The position numbers and the translations under genes were made by a program. Positions 7,936 through 16,712 of a stretch of 20,450 nucleotides of DNA are shown piece by piece. Under the pieces are notes generated by a model. It was given only the letters and a program-made list of their open reading frames with translations, searched no databases and had not been told where the DNA came from. The stretch is from Frondihabitans sp. (GTDB taxonomy: Bacteria > Actinomycetota > Actinomycetes > Actinomycetales > Microbacteriaceae), in assembly GCA_025464735.1 (NCBI GenBank), contig JAODMX010000446.1, forward strand, positions 1 to 20,450, written 5' to 3'. The stretch's first letter is position 1; each line of letters starts with the position of its first letter.

Positions 7936-8918
7936 CGACGACCGCCCCCGAGGGGCGTCGTCTGCTCCGCGTCGAGGCGCGGAACGCCGAGACGCCGATC
8001 GAGAAGAAGCCCTCCTGGATCAAGACGACGGCGAAACAGGGGCCGGAGTACCGCGCTCTGACCGAGCTCGTCATCGACAAGAAGCTCCACACCGTCTGCC
8101 AGGAGGCCGGCTGCCCCAACATCTACGAGTGCTGGGAGGATCGCGAGGCGACGTTCCTCATCGGCGGGTCCCAGTGCACGAGACGCTGCGATTTCTGCCA
8201 GATCGACACCGGCAAGCCGTCGCCGCTCGACCTGCGAGAACCACTCTCGGTCGCCGAGTCCGTGCGCACGATGGGGCTTCGCTACGCCACGGTCACCGGT
8301 GTCGCGCGAGACGACCTCGCCGACGAGGGCGTCTGGCTCTATGCCGAGACAATTCGAAGGATCCATGAGCTCAATCCTGAGACGGGCGTCGAGATCCTGG
8401 TCCCCGACTTCAGCGGCAAGCCGAATCTCCTTCAAGTTGTCTTCGATGCTCGGCCCGAGGTCTTCGCGCACAACGTCGAGACGGTTCCGCGGATCTTCAA
8501 GCGGATCCGGCCCGCGTTCCGGTTCGACCGGTCGCTCGACGTCATCCGTCAGGGGCACGACGCGGGGCTCGTGACGAAGTCGAACCTGATCCTCGGCATG
8601 GGCGAGGAGTACGGCGAGGTCATCGACGCGCTGGAGCAGCTTCGAGAAGCCCACACGGACATCATCACGCTGACCCAGTACCTCAGGCCGAGTCCCCGTC
8701 ACCTGCCGGTCGCTCGCTGGGTGAAGCCAGAGGAGTTCGTCGACTTCAAGGAGATCGCCGAAGACCTGGGTTTCAGTGGCGTGCTGGCCGGGCCCCTCGT
8801 GCGGTCGTCGTACCGCGCCGGGCGCCTCTGGGCTCGGACGATGCAGGCGCAGGGCCGCGAGGTGCCGGCAGCGCTGCAGCATCTGGCGACGGCCGACGCC
8901 GGCCGCCAGGCCGTCTGA
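7932..8918 (+). CDS. lipA: Lipoyl synthase LipA (radical SAM)
   Basis: LipA inserts two sulfur atoms into protein-bound octanoyl groups, completing the lipoyl cofactor of 2-oxoacid dehydrogenases and the glycine cleavage system. The 328-residue protein has the auxiliary cluster cysteines at 56, 61 and 67 ([12 protein letters not shown]), the radical SAM triad at 82, 86 and 89 (CTRRCDFC), and the C-terminal RSSYRAG whose serine ligates the auxiliary cluster. The reading frame stays open far upstream of 7932, but homology begins at this ATG, which overlaps the lipB stop by four bases (ATGA). Five bases after the stop begins a 68-bp palindromic repeat that separates it from convergent ftsY. Confidence 0.97.
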   Translation: MTTTAPEGRRLLRVEARNAETPIEKKPSWIKTTAKQGPEYRALTELVIDKKLHTVCQEAGCPNIYECWEDREATFLIGGSQCTRRCDFCQIDTGKPSPLDLREPLSVAESVRTMGLRYATVTGVARDDLADEGVWLYAETIRRIHELNPETGVEILVPDFSGKPNLLQVVFDARPEVFAHNVETVPRIFKRIRPAFRFDRSLDVIRQGHDAGLVTKSNLILGMGEEYGEVIDALEQLREAHTDIITLTQYLRPSPRHLPVARWVKPEEFVDFKEIAEDLGFSGVLAGPLVRSSYRAGRLWARTMQAQGREVPAALQHLATADAGRQAV

Positions 8919-8923
8919 CTCCG

Positions 8924-8991
8924 CTAAACCCTCGGAGTCGGCCGCGACGGTGGTCCTAGGACCACCGCGACAGCCGGCGGCGAGGGTTTAG
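8924..8991. repeat. 68-bp palindromic repeat, copy 1 (lipA/ftsY convergent gap)
   Basis: An imperfect palindrome with its exact centre at 8957/8958. The ends are CTAAACCCTC and GAGGGTTTAG and the core is the perfect 18-bp GGTGGTCCTAGGACCACC. By my count 27 of 34 positions pair between the arms. It lies between the stops of convergent lipA and ftsY, where a strong hairpin could end transcription from both sides, although no T-run follows. A second copy of exactly the same length lies at 16713-16780. TAA at the edge, TAG at the centre and TAG at the far edge give a stop in each of the three frames on both strands. Confidence 0.9.
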
Positions 8992-9027
8992 CCGCGCGAG
9001 CGCGCATCGCGCTCGGGTTCGTTCCCC

Positions 9028-9897
9028 TTAGCCGATCAGGTTCTGAACGAACACGTGCGGCGTGAAACCGGTCAGATCGTTGATCCCCTCGCCCTGACCG
9101 ACGAGCTTGATCGGGATCCCGGTCTGCTCCTGCACCGCGAGAACGAAGCCGCCGCGCGCGCTCCCGTCGAGCTTGGTGAGGACGAGACCGGTGACCCCGG
9201 CGTGCTCGATGAACGCTTCCGCCTGGGCCAGTCCGTTCTGGCCCGTTGTCGCGTCGAGCACGAGGAGAACCTCGGCGATCTCGGTCTGCTTCTCGACGAC
9301 GCGCTTGATCTTGCCGAGCTCGTCCATCAGGCCGGCCTTGGTCTGGAGCCGGCCGGCGGTGTCGATGATGACGATCTCGATGCCTTCGCGCATGGCCAGT
9401 TCGACGGTCTGGAAGGCGACGGACGCGGGATCCTGGCCCTGTTGCTGCGGTTTCACAATCTGGGCGCCGGCACGCTCCGCCCAGGTGGCGACCTGTTCGA
9501 CGGCGGCCGCTCGGAAGGTGTCGGCCGCCCCGATCACGACAGAGCGGTCGAAGTTGCGGAGGAATTTGGCGAGCTTGCCGATCGTGGTGGTCTTGCCAAC
9601 GCCGTTGACGCCGACGACCAGGACGACGGCCGGACGATTGCTGAGGGTGAGGGTCGAGTCGAGCTTCGAGAGTCGCTCTTCCAGCGTCTCGCGGAGCATC
9701 CGCTTGAGGTCGGCGGGATCGGTCGTGTTGTAGCGCTGTACCTTCGCGCGGAGCTCGTCGACGACCTGATCGGTGACGTCGGGCCCGAAATCGGCCCCGA
9801 TCAGCGCGGTCTCGAGTTCTTCCCAGGTGGTGTCGTCGATGGTCTTCCGGCCGAACATGCCACGGAGTGCGCCGGAGAGGGACCAAGGATTTGCCAT
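9028..9897 (-). CDS. ftsY: Signal recognition particle receptor FtsY
   Basis: FtsY is the membrane-associated SRP GTPase that receives Ffh-ribosome complexes and hands them to the Sec translocon. The 289-residue protein has an N domain, then GVNGVGKTT (96-104), the DTFRAAAVEQ segment, DTAGRLQTK and TKLDGSARGG, ending with the FxPHVFVQNLIG of the NG domain. The acidic A domain found at the N terminus of E. coli FtsY is absent; only a short MANPWSLSGALRGMFG amphipathic stretch precedes the N domain and may serve as the membrane anchor. There is no strong Shine-Dalgarno sequence. The gene normally follows smc directly in many actinobacteria; here about 3.2 kb of other genes lie between. Confidence 0.97.
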   Translation of the reverse strand: MANPWSLSGALRGMFGRKTIDDTTWEELETALIGADFGPDVTDQVVDELRAKVQRYNTTDPADLKRMLRETLEERLSKLDSTLTLSNRPAVVLVVGVNGVGKTTTIGKLAKFLRNFDRSVVIGAADTFRAAAVEQVATWAERAGAQIVKPQQQGQDPASVAFQTVELAMREGIEIVIIDTAGRLQTKAGLMDELGKIKRVVEKQTEIAEVLLVLDATTGQNGLAQAEAFIEHAGVTGLVLTKLDGSARGGFVLAVQEQTGIPIKLVGQGEGINDLTGFTPHVFVQNLIG

Positions 9898-9919
9898 GGG
9901 TGCAACTTTAGCGGGAGGG

Positions 9920-9948
9920 CTGACGTGGCCCTTCGCGGCAGGTAGACT
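9920..9948 (+). promoter_or_regulatory. Promoter of the terC riboswitch transcript
   Basis: CTGACG (9920-9925) and TAGACT (9943-9948) are separated by the optimal 17 bp. Initiation about 7 bp further on, near 9955, would place the first base almost exactly at the 5' strand of the riboswitch closing helix, which begins at 9956. That agreement supports the call. Confidence 0.55.
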
Positions 9949-9955
9949 TGAGCGC

Positions 9956-10071
9956 GAAGGGGAGTATTCCCGTCCGCGGTGCCGCCGTCAGTACGATCCA
10001 GGATGATCTGGATCCGGTGCACCGGCCTTTCGAGGGTCTAGAACAGACTTCGAAGGGCGGAAGAGACCTTC
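9956..10071 (+). ncRNA. yybP-ykoY Mn2+ riboswitch aptamer
   Basis: The leader of a TerC-family gene opens with GAAGGGGAGTA, the conserved 5' signature of the yybP-ykoY class, followed by GTCAGTACG and closed by GGCGGAAGAGACCTTC. GAAGG (9956-9960) pairs with CCTTC (10067-10071) to form P1. Internal helices can be drawn, such as GATCCAG with CTGGATC at 10004-10023 or nearby. Members of this class bind Mn2+ and control manganese exporters, which matches the gene that follows. The assignment rests on recognised motifs and context; a covariance-model search was not run. Confidence 0.8.
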
Positions 10072-10110
10072 AGTACCTCCCGCACCCGTTTACCGGTGCC
10101 GTACTGAAGG
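10067..10110 (+). promoter_or_regulatory. Riboswitch expression platform sequestering the terC ribosome binding site
   Basis: CCTTCAGTAC (10067-10076) is the exact reverse complement of GTACTGAAGG (10101-10110), with an inner GCACC/GGTGC stem (10082-10086 with 10095-10099). The 3' arm contains the AAGGA Shine-Dalgarno sequence of terC (10107-10111). The 5' arm contains the CCTTC that closes the aptamer helix P1. The two structures exclude one another: with ligand bound, P1 takes CCTTC and frees the ribosome binding site; without ligand the hairpin hides it. This predicts a translational ON switch. Confidence 0.75.
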
Positions 10111-10117
10111 ACATTCC

Positions 10118-11110
10118 ATGGAAACCCCGTTCTACGTCTGGGCCCTCACGATTCTGTTCGTGCTCGCCCTGCTCATCTTCGACTTCTACAGCCACGTGCG
10201 TACGCCGCACGAGCCGACGATGAAGGAGTCGGCCACCTGGTCGATCATCTACATCGGGATCGCGATCCTGTTCGGTGTCGGCATCGGCGTCGCCAGCGGG
10301 TGGGATCTCGGCGGCCAGTACTTCGCCGGGTGGATCACCGAGAAGGCGCTGAGCGTCGACAACCTCTTCGTCTTCCTGATCATCATGACGAGCTTCGCCG
10401 TTCCCCGGATGTACCAGCAGAAAGTCCTACTCGTCGGCATCGCGATCGCCCTGGTCGCCCGGGGCCTCTTCATCGCGATCGGTGTGACGATCATCGACAA
10501 CTTCTCCTGGGTCTTCTACCTGTTCGGCGCCCTGCTGTTCTTCCTGGCGTACAGCCAGGTCAAGGGCGGTCACAGCGAGGCCGAGGAGGGCGACAGCCGC
10601 CTGATCCGGATCCTGCGCCGTGTCGTGCCGACCTCCGACGACTTCGACGGCCAGAAGCTGACGACCAGGGTCAACGGTAAGCGCCTCTTCACGCCCCTCC
10701 TGCTCGTGATGCTTGCCATCGGATTCACCGACGTCCTCTTCGCCCTCGACTCGATTCCGGCAATCTTCGGTCTGACCCAGGACGCCTTCATCGTCTTCGC
10801 GGCCAACGCCTTCTCTCTCCTCGGCCTCCGCCAGCTGTACTTCCTGATCTCCGGTCTCCTCGAGCGTCTGGTTTACCTCGCCCAGGGCCTCGCCGTGATC
10901 CTCGCCTTCATCGGAGTAAAACTCGTCTTCCACGCGTTGCACGTGAACGAAGTACCCTTTATCAATGGCGGTCGGTCTATCGACTGGATCCCCGAGATCC
11001 CCATCTGGTTCTCTCTCGGATTCATCGTGCTCACGATCCTCGTCGCCACCGTGTTGAGCCTCCGGAAATCGGGGCGCGACGCCAGGCGCGACGCGATCAC
11101 CGCGTCCTGA
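10118..11110 (+). CDS. TerC-family membrane protein, probable Mn2+ exporter
   Basis: A 330-residue polytopic membrane protein of the TerC/Alx family with about eight or nine hydrophobic segments. The family's acidic transmembrane motifs are present: EKALSVDNLFVF (Glu75, Asp81, Asn82) and FTDVLFALDSIPAIF (Asp205, Asp211), which in related proteins are needed for metal transport. A soluble loop near 148-190 contains EAEEGDSR. Family members such as Alx and YceF/MeeF-type proteins export manganese or metallate exported enzymes. The yybP-ykoY leader directly upstream supports a manganese role here. The AAGGA ribosome binding site lies 6 bp before the ATG and inside a regulatory hairpin. The tellurite-resistance name is historical and not evidence of that function. 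Confidence 0.93.
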   Translation: METPFYVWALTILFVLALLIFDFYSHVRTPHEPTMKESATWSIIYIGIAILFGVGIGVASGWDLGGQYFAGWITEKALSVDNLFVFLIIMTSFAVPRMYQQKVLLVGIAIALVARGLFIAIGVTIIDNFSWVFYLFGALLFFLAYSQVKGGHSEAEEGDSRLIRILRRVVPTSDDFDGQKLTTRVNGKRLFTPLLLVMLAIGFTDVLFALDSIPAIFGLTQDAFIVFAANAFSLLGLRQLYFLISGLLERLVYLAQGLAVILAFIGVKLVFHALHVNEVPFINGGRSIDWIPEIPIWFSLGFIVLTILVATVLSLRKSGRDARRDAITAS

Positions 11111-11148
11111 GACGCAGGTGATCGGCTTCCATTTCCACTGACGGATCC

Positions 11149-11166
11149 GAGGGCCCGCGGGCTCTC
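11149..11166 (+). terminator. Possible terminator hairpin after terC
   Basis: GAGGGCCCGCGGGCTCTC can fold into a short GC-rich hairpin with one G-T wobble pair, 38 bases after the terC stop and 50 bases before the phosphatase start. No T-run follows, so it could be a weak terminator or an mRNA 3' boundary. Confidence 0.35.
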
Positions 11167-11216
11167 CTCCCCGCGCCTCGCCGCGCGGTCACACGAAAAG
11201 AAGTGTTCACACCCAC

Positions 11217-11840
11217 ATGCGCCTCGAACTGATCCGCCACGGACAAACGGACTGGAACAGTCACGACCAGCTCCAAGGGTCATCCGACATCCCCCTCAAC
11301 GACACCGGGCGGGCCCAGGCGCACGCAGCTGCCGCGCTGCTCGCCGACTACGAGTGGTCGGCCATCGTCTCCTCCCCGTTGATGCGGGCACGAGAGACCG
11401 CGGAGATCATCGCCGCCGAACTCGGCATCGAGCTGGGTGCCGCTTACCCCGAACTGATCGAGCGCGACTACGCCTCACGAGAGGGGACCGTCGCGACGAC
11501 GAAGATCCCCGACGAGCCCGGTGGAAGCTTCCCCGACATCGAGCCGCGCGAATCGGTCGCTGCTCGAGGGCTCGGAGCCCTCCAGGACATCCGCGACACG
11601 CGCCTGCCGCTCGACGGCGACGACAGCAACATCATCGTCGTTTGTCACGGCACGATCATCCGATTCACCCTGGCCGCCATCCTCGGTCGGGAGGTTGGGC
11701 ACATCCACAACGCCGCAGCCAACACCGTCGAGTGGCGTGACGGCGCCTGGCACGTTCTCACCATCAACGGCGAGCCGATCGACCAGCCCGACGAGATCGC
11801 ACCTGCCGAAGCCGCTGTCGCGCGAGGCGAGCTGGGCTGA
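11217..11840 (+). CDS. Histidine phosphatase family protein (phosphoglycerate-mutase-like)
   Basis: A 207-residue member of the branch-1 histidine phosphatase family. The phospho-accepting His8 is in LIRHGQTDWN, followed by LNDTGRAQA, SSPLMRARETAEI, an acidic ELIERDYASREG region near 80-93 that supplies the acid residue, and the second catalytic His in VVCHGTIIR near 142. Such proteins dephosphorylate small metabolites; true phosphoglycerate mutases are longer, so a phosphatase is more likely. The substrate cannot be read from sequence. No clear Shine-Dalgarno sequence precedes the ATG. It lies downstream of terC on the same strand after 106 bp and ends 10 bp from the end of convergent prsW. 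Confidence 0.93.
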   Translation: MRLELIRHGQTDWNSHDQLQGSSDIPLNDTGRAQAHAAAALLADYEWSAIVSSPLMRARETAEIIAAELGIELGAAYPELIERDYASREGTVATTKIPDEPGGSFPDIEPRESVAARGLGALQDIRDTRLPLDGDDSNIIVVCHGTIIRFTLAAILGREVGHIHNAAANTVEWRDGAWHVLTINGEPIDQPDEIAPAEAAVARGELG

Positions 11841-11850
11841 GGTCGTTCGG

Positions 11851-13026
11851 TCAGCCGACGTGACGTCCGACCCGCTCGCGGGGGGCGCCGCGGTCCGGCT
11901 CGATCGTCTCGGCTGCCGGAGGTGGCCACGTCAGCCGCGGGTCGTCGACCGGCGACGACGGCCAAGCGGCCAGAGGAACGGGCGGCACCGGCGGTGCGCC
12001 TCTCCAAATGTCGCCCGCATACGGCGGGTGCAGGTCGGGGAGCGCAAGCGGCGGATGCACTGCCGGCTGCGCGAACGGCACGCGGACCGGTGGCTGGGCG
12101 AATGGCGGCGGCGCGAGCCACCAGGCGACCGGCAACTGGAAGTCCCAGCGCGCGCGTCTGGCGGTCCGGATCCAGATCAATCCCGGCACGAGAATGATGC
12201 CCGCGTAGATGACCAGCGTGAGGAGCCCCGCAACCGCGAGCGGCAGAAAGCGCTCCAGCAGCGTCGGGCCGCCATCGAAGAGTCCGTGCAGCAGAGCCAC
12301 GCCCAGGTAGGCGAGCACGACCCGCCTGGTGACGCGGAACCGTCCGTTTCTCGAGGCCCGGAACAGCGCGGTGGCGAACAGGGCGGTGAACATCGGATGC
12401 AGGAATGGCGTCTCGACGGCACGAATCGGCACGATGACGAACGCCGTGGCGAGATGACTCAGGTGGAACTGCACCGGAGGATGCTCGTAGAAGTTCACCG
12501 CGTACGACAGGTCTTCGAGGGCAGCGAACCCGAAGCCCACGGCACCGCCGAGAAAGAGACCGTTGCGCGGGCTTTTATCGCGAAGGCCTCGCGAAACGAG
12601 GACGACGGCGAGAATCTTGGCCAGCTCTTCGGAGACTCCGGCGAGGAGGAGAACGAGGGTGCCGGGCGTCGACCCGGATCCGCCGGATGCCTTGGCCAGG
12701 AGCGAATCGAACGACGAGCCGATGGTCACCGCTAGGAGGCCGCCGAGCCCGAATGCGATGAGGAGCCGCGCCAGCGTCAGGGTGTCGCGCGGAACGAGCC
12801 GATAGGCCAGCGTGTAGATGAAGGAGGCCGCGACTGTCACGGATCCGACGAGGAGCCCGATCGTGACCGCGGCACCGTTATCGAGCACCAGGCCACCGAC
12901 GAGCATCAGGAAGAGGAAGAAGCCGAGGCCTGCCAGCCCGATCCAGACTCCGCCGAATCGACCGAGCCACTTCTTGACCGGCCGCTCTGCCGGCACCCAG
13001 ATGGGCGGCGGCCAATATCCCCACAT
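11851..13026 (-). CDS. PrsW-family intramembrane metalloprotease with proline-rich tail
   Basis: A 391-residue polytopic membrane protein with the motifs of the PrsW/CPBP-like family: SEELAK (132-137) with the paired glutamates, FAALEDLSYA with Glu171, a membrane histidine in ETPFLHPMF (His210) and LLHGLFD (His247, Asp251). These are the proposed zinc ligands and catalytic residues. In Bacillus subtilis PrsW makes the site-1 cut in an anti-sigma factor; the substrate here is unknown. About eight hydrophobic segments are followed by a cytoplasmic or extracytoplasmic tail (about 305-391) very rich in proline, with two PFAQP units, which may mediate protein contacts. It lies 62 bp downstream of smc on the same strand and could be at the end of that transcript. 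Confidence 0.9.
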   Translation of the reverse strand: MWGYWPPPIWVPAERPVKKWLGRFGGVWIGLAGLGFFLFLMLVGGLVLDNGAAVTIGLLVGSVTVAASFIYTLAYRLVPRDTLTLARLLIAFGLGGLLAVTIGSSFDSLLAKASGGSGSTPGTLVLLLAGVSEELAKILAVVLVSRGLRDKSPRNGLFLGGAVGFGFAALEDLSYAVNFYEHPPVQFHLSHLATAFVIVPIRAVETPFLHPMFTALFATALFRASRNGRFRVTRRVVLAYLGVALLHGLFDGGPTLLERFLPLAVAGLLTLVIYAGIILVPGLIWIRTARRARWDFQLPVAWWLAPPPFAQPPVRVPFAQPAVHPPLALPDLHPPYAGDIWRGAPPVPPVPLAAWPSSPVDDPRLTWPPPAAETIEPDRGAPRERVGRHVG

Positions 13027-13088
13027 GGGTCAAACGTACCGGTACCTAGCCGCCCGTCGTGCGTCCGTCAGCGGGGTCGCGGCCCGCC

Positions 13089-16000
13089 CTACGCGGTGGC
13101 GACCTCGGTTGCGGCCTCGGTGACGACTCGCTGGCCGACGACAGCGGACACGCCGTCCTGGCGCATCGAGACGCCGTACAGGGCGTCTGCGATCTCCATC
13201 GTCCGCTTCTGGTGTGTGATGACGATGAGCTGGGACGACTCCCGAAGGTCTTGGAAGATCGTGAGAAGTCGCCCGAGGTTCGCGTCGTCGAGAGCGGCCT
13301 CGACCTCGTCCATGATGTAGAACGGGCTCGGTCTCGCCTTGAAGATCGCGATCAGCAGGGCGACCGCGGCGAGCGAGCGCTCACCTCCGGAGAGGAGCGA
13401 CAGCCGTTCGATCTTCTTGCCGGCCGGATTGACAGTCACCTCGATGACGGTCTCGAGGAGTTTCTCCGGGTCGGTGAGCTGGATGCTGCCGCTGCCGCCC
13501 GGAAAAAGGATCGGGAAGACCTGGTTGAAGGCCTCCTTGGTGTCATCGAAGGCACTCTGGAAGATCGCCTGCATCTTCTCGTCGATCTCGTCGATGATCG
13601 TGAGGAGGTCCTTGCGGGTCGACGTCAGGTCGGTGAGTTGGTCGGTCAAGAACTTGTGGCGCTGTTCGAGAGCGGCGAACTCCTCGAGAGCCAGCGGGTT
13701 CACGCGGCCCAGCTGAGCGAGGGTTCGTTCTGCGACAGCCAGGCGCTTCTTCTGGTCGGCTCGGTCGAAGGGCACCGGCGCGTCGCCCTCGGACGTTCCC
13801 GGTACGGGAACCTCCGGCCCGTACTCGTCGACCAGGACGCTCTCGACCAGACCCAACTCGGATCCGGCACGCTCCAGAAGGCTCGACAGGTGCAGTTTTT
13901 TCTCGTAGATCTCCATCTCGAGCCCGTGGACGTTCTCGGTCACGGTGTGCAGCCGCTCCCGCAGGTCGCGCTCGTCGCGCCGAAGCGCAGTCAGCTCGGC
14001 GTTCTGCTCCGATCGCGCAGCCTCCCTCGCGGCCAGCTCCGCACGCGACTCGGAGACCGAACGGTCGACGGCGTCGAGCACGGCGGGGAGCGCGTCGAGC
14101 ACCGACGTCGTGGCTGCCATCTGCCGCTGCCGGACCACAGTCTGACGCGCGTGCTCCTCGGCGGCCGCCCGCTGCTCCTCGAGCTGACGGTCGAGGTCTT
14201 TCGCGCGGGACACTTCGGCCCGGACCCGTTCGCGGATCGTCTCGAGCTGGATCCTCTTCTCGATCTCGACGCCGCGGGCGTTCTCGACCTCGGCCAGAAC
14301 CCCCTCGCGGGCCGAGGCGTCGAGCATCGGCCGAGGCTGGGCGCTGAAATCCTCGTGCGCGGACACCGCCTGCGCCACGACGCGCTCGGCCTGGTGGACC
14401 GACTCGACCGACGCCGACAGGGCGGCCGACAGGCGGTCGGCCTCGGCCTCCGCGGCTTCGACCTGGGCGCGCAACCGGCCCGCCCGCTGGTCGTGCGCCG
14501 CCAGACGGGTCTCGTGGTCTCGGGCGGCGGTCGTCGCCTCCTTGGCTGCGGTCCTGGCTTCCGCCAGCTCCTGCCGCGCCTCCTCGAGGGCGGGCGCCGC
14601 CTTCTCGATCTTCACGCTTACATCGGAGAGAGCTTCGGCTGCTTCGTCCCGCTCGGCAACCAGCTCGAGGCGGGAGCGTCCACCCTTCGATCCGCCCCGC
14701 ACCACGAAGTCGGTGAGCACTTCACCGGCCCGGGTGATCACCGTGACCGGGGCCGGCGACGACGCCAGCGCCTCCTGCGTGGCCCGGGCGACCACGAGAT
14801 CGTCGGCGACGACCGTGTCGTGCAGGACGCCCAGGATCCCTGTGGGCGCCTTCACGACGGAGACGGCGGCCACGGCACCCGGGGGAAGGCTCGGCAGAGT
14901 GCTGTCGACCGACCGGCGCGGCGACGCCACCACGACCTCCACTCGCCCGAGCTCTTCGCTCGTGACGTGGGCCACGGCGTCAAAGGCGTCGTCGAGGGTC
15001 TCGGCGAGGACGGCGTCGGCCACGGAGCCGAGGGCCGCCGCGATGGCGATCTCGTAGCCCGGTTCGATCTGGACGTGCTCGGCGACGAGACCCCGGACTC
15101 CGGGGCGCGAAGCGGCAACGAGAGCGCTGGACGCATCTTTCTGGTCGAGGGCGAGCGAAAGGGCGCTGCTCCGGGCGGCGAGGGCGTCGCGCTCCCGTTC
15201 GAATCCGTGCACTCCGTCGCGAAGTGTCTCCACCGACGTCTGGGCGGCTGCCACGCGCTCCTCGGCTGCGAGCTGCAGCGCGGCGAAATCGACACCGGCG
15301 TCGTCGGTCTCGGGCGACTCCTGCTCGAGCGTCTGGAAGTCGGCGCGACTCGCCTCACGCCGCGCCGCCGCGTGCTCGAGCGCGTTGGTCTGCCGCAGCT
15401 GCTCCCCCTTCACCGCCGCCAGCTTCGACCGGGCCACCTCGACCGCGCTTGCCAGCCGGGCGACTTCGAGGTCGTGCTTCGAGACGAGGGCACTCTGCGC
15501 CGCGATCTCTTCGTCGAGCGAGTCGAGGGATGCGCGAGTCGTCGCCACTTCGGCTGCGGCCTCCGCCACTGCGAGCTCCGCCTCAGCGACGCCCTCCTGA
15601 AGGCGCTCGGCTTCCTCCCGCGCATCGGCGACCATGGAGCTGCTGACACTCGACGAGACCCCGGGCGAATCCGCCTGCTGGGCGAGAAGAGTGAGCTTCT
15701 GGTTTGCGAGGCTCGACAGACTCCTGAGACGTTCCTGCACAGATTCGAGGCCGAACGCCACGCGGCGGGCGTCGTCGACGGCGTCGCCGACCATGGCCTG
15801 TTCGAGACGGGCTTCGCGAAGCTTGTTCTGATCGAGCTGCTCCTGCAGGACGATGCGCTCGCTTTTGCGTTCGTTCTCGTCTTTCGCCTGAGCGTTCAGA
15901 ACCGTTCGCAGGCCGACGACCTCGTCGGCCAGCAGGCGAGCCCGAGCGTCGCGGACGATGCTCGCGATTCCCTGCGCCTCACGGGCAATCTCGGCTTGAC

Positions 16001-16619
16001 GCCCAAGCGGCTTCAGCTGCCTGCGGATCTCGCCCGCGAGGTCGCTGAGACGCGTGAGGTTGGTCTGCATCGCCTCGAGTTTGCGGAGCGTCTTCTCTTT
16101 TCGCCTGCGGTGCTTCAGGATCCCGGCCGCCTCTTCGATGAAGCCGCGGCGCTCCTCGGGAGTCGCCCGCAGAACCGCGTCGAGTTGGCCCTGGCCGACG
16201 ATGACGTGCATCTCGCGGCCCAGCCCGGAGTCGCTGAGGAGCTCCTGGACGTCGAGGAGCCGGCAGTTGTCACCGTTGATCGCATACTCGCTGCCGCCGT
16301 TGCGGAACAGTGTGCGGCTGATCGTGACCTCGGTGTAGTCGATCGGAAGCGCACCATCCGAGTTGTCGATCGTGAGGACAACCTGGGCGCGACCGAGCGG
16401 GCCACGAGTCGAGGTACCGGCGAAGATGACGTCTTCCATCTTGCCGCCGCGGAGCGTCTTGACGCCCTGCTCCCCCATCACCCAGGCGAGCGCGTCAACG
16501 ACGTTGCTCTTGCCCGAGCCGTTGGGCCCAACCACGCAGGTGACGCCCGGTTCGAAGGCAAAGGTGGTCGGCTGCGCGAACGACTTGAAACCCTTGAGAG
16601 TGAGGCTCTTCAGGTACAT
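13089..16619 (-). CDS. smc: Chromosome segregation ATPase SMC
   Basis: SMC with ScpA and ScpB forms bacterial condensin, which extrudes DNA loops and aligns chromosome arms. The 1176-residue protein has the normal length. The Walker A motif GPNGSGKS is at 31-38, followed by the Q-loop region VIVGQGQLD, a long coiled coil, a hinge domain at about 490-640 (VRGLVAEHV through FVVRGGSKGGRS), a second coiled coil, the LSGGERSL signature and Walker B with MDEVEAALDD near the C terminus. The ATG follows GGGAGGGG. The gene lies 93 bp downstream of mutM, from which it is separated by the second copy of the palindromic repeat. A 1229-codon open frame lies antisense to it and is a GC-bias shadow. Confidence 0.98.
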   Translation of the reverse strand: MYLKSLTLKGFKSFAQPTTFAFEPGVTCVVGPNGSGKSNVVDALAWVMGEQGVKTLRGGKMEDVIFAGTSTRGPLGRAQVVLTIDNSDGALPIDYTEVTISRTLFRNGGSEYAINGDNCRLLDVQELLSDSGLGREMHVIVGQGQLDAVLRATPEERRGFIEEAAGILKHRRRKEKTLRKLEAMQTNLTRLSDLAGEIRRQLKPLGRQAEIAREAQGIASIVRDARARLLADEVVGLRTVLNAQAKDENERKSERIVLQEQLDQNKLREARLEQAMVGDAVDDARRVAFGLESVQERLRSLSSLANQKLTLLAQQADSPGVSSSVSSSMVADAREEAERLQEGVAEAELAVAEAAAEVATTRASLDSLDEEIAAQSALVSKHDLEVARLASAVEVARSKLAAVKGEQLRQTNALEHAAARREASRADFQTLEQESPETDDAGVDFAALQLAAEERVAAAQTSVETLRDGVHGFERERDALAARSSALSLALDQKDASSALVAASRPGVRGLVAEHVQIEPGYEIAIAAALGSVADAVLAETLDDAFDAVAHVTSEELGRVEVVVASPRRSVDSTLPSLPPGAVAAVSVVKAPTGILGVLHDTVVADDLVVARATQEALASSPAPVTVITRAGEVLTDFVVRGGSKGGRSRLELVAERDEAAEALSDVSVKIEKAAPALEEARQELAEARTAAKEATTAARDHETRLAAHDQRAGRLRAQVEAAEAEADRLSAALSASVESVHQAERVVAQAVSAHEDFSAQPRPMLDASAREGVLAEVENARGVEIEKRIQLETIRERVRAEVSRAKDLDRQLEEQRAAAEEHARQTVVRQRQMAATTSVLDALPAVLDAVDRSVSESRAELAAREAARSEQNAELTALRRDERDLRERLHTVTENVHGLEMEIYEKKLHLSSLLERAGSELGLVESVLVDEYGPEVPVPGTSEGDAPVPFDRADQKKRLAVAERTLAQLGRVNPLALEEFAALEQRHKFLTDQLTDLTSTRKDLLTIIDEIDEKMQAIFQSAFDDTKEAFNQVFPILFPGGSGSIQLTDPEKLLETVIEVTVNPAGKKIERLSLLSGGERSLAAVALLIAIFKARPSPFYIMDEVEAALDDANLGRLLTIFQDLRESSQLIVITHQKRTMEIADALYGVSMRQDGVSAVVGQRVVTEAATEVATA

Positions 16620-16712
16620 GCCCGCCCCTCCCGGCTCGCGCTGTGCACGGCCCTGCGCCGCACTGCCCCCAGGATACTGGCGCGCGCCCGACCTTCCGGG
16701 CTCATTCGGCCC

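Noticed and set aside
8776..8991. A small plus-strand frame ending with the repeat-encoded tail
   Set aside because: It overlaps lipA in another frame and has no ribosome binding site. It is useful only to show the repeat's coding potential.
8924..9027. A C-terminally extended reading frame antisense to the lipA end that continues from ftsY into the repeat
   Set aside because: It is in a different frame from ftsY, which stops at 9028. Its tail is only the repeat's open frame.
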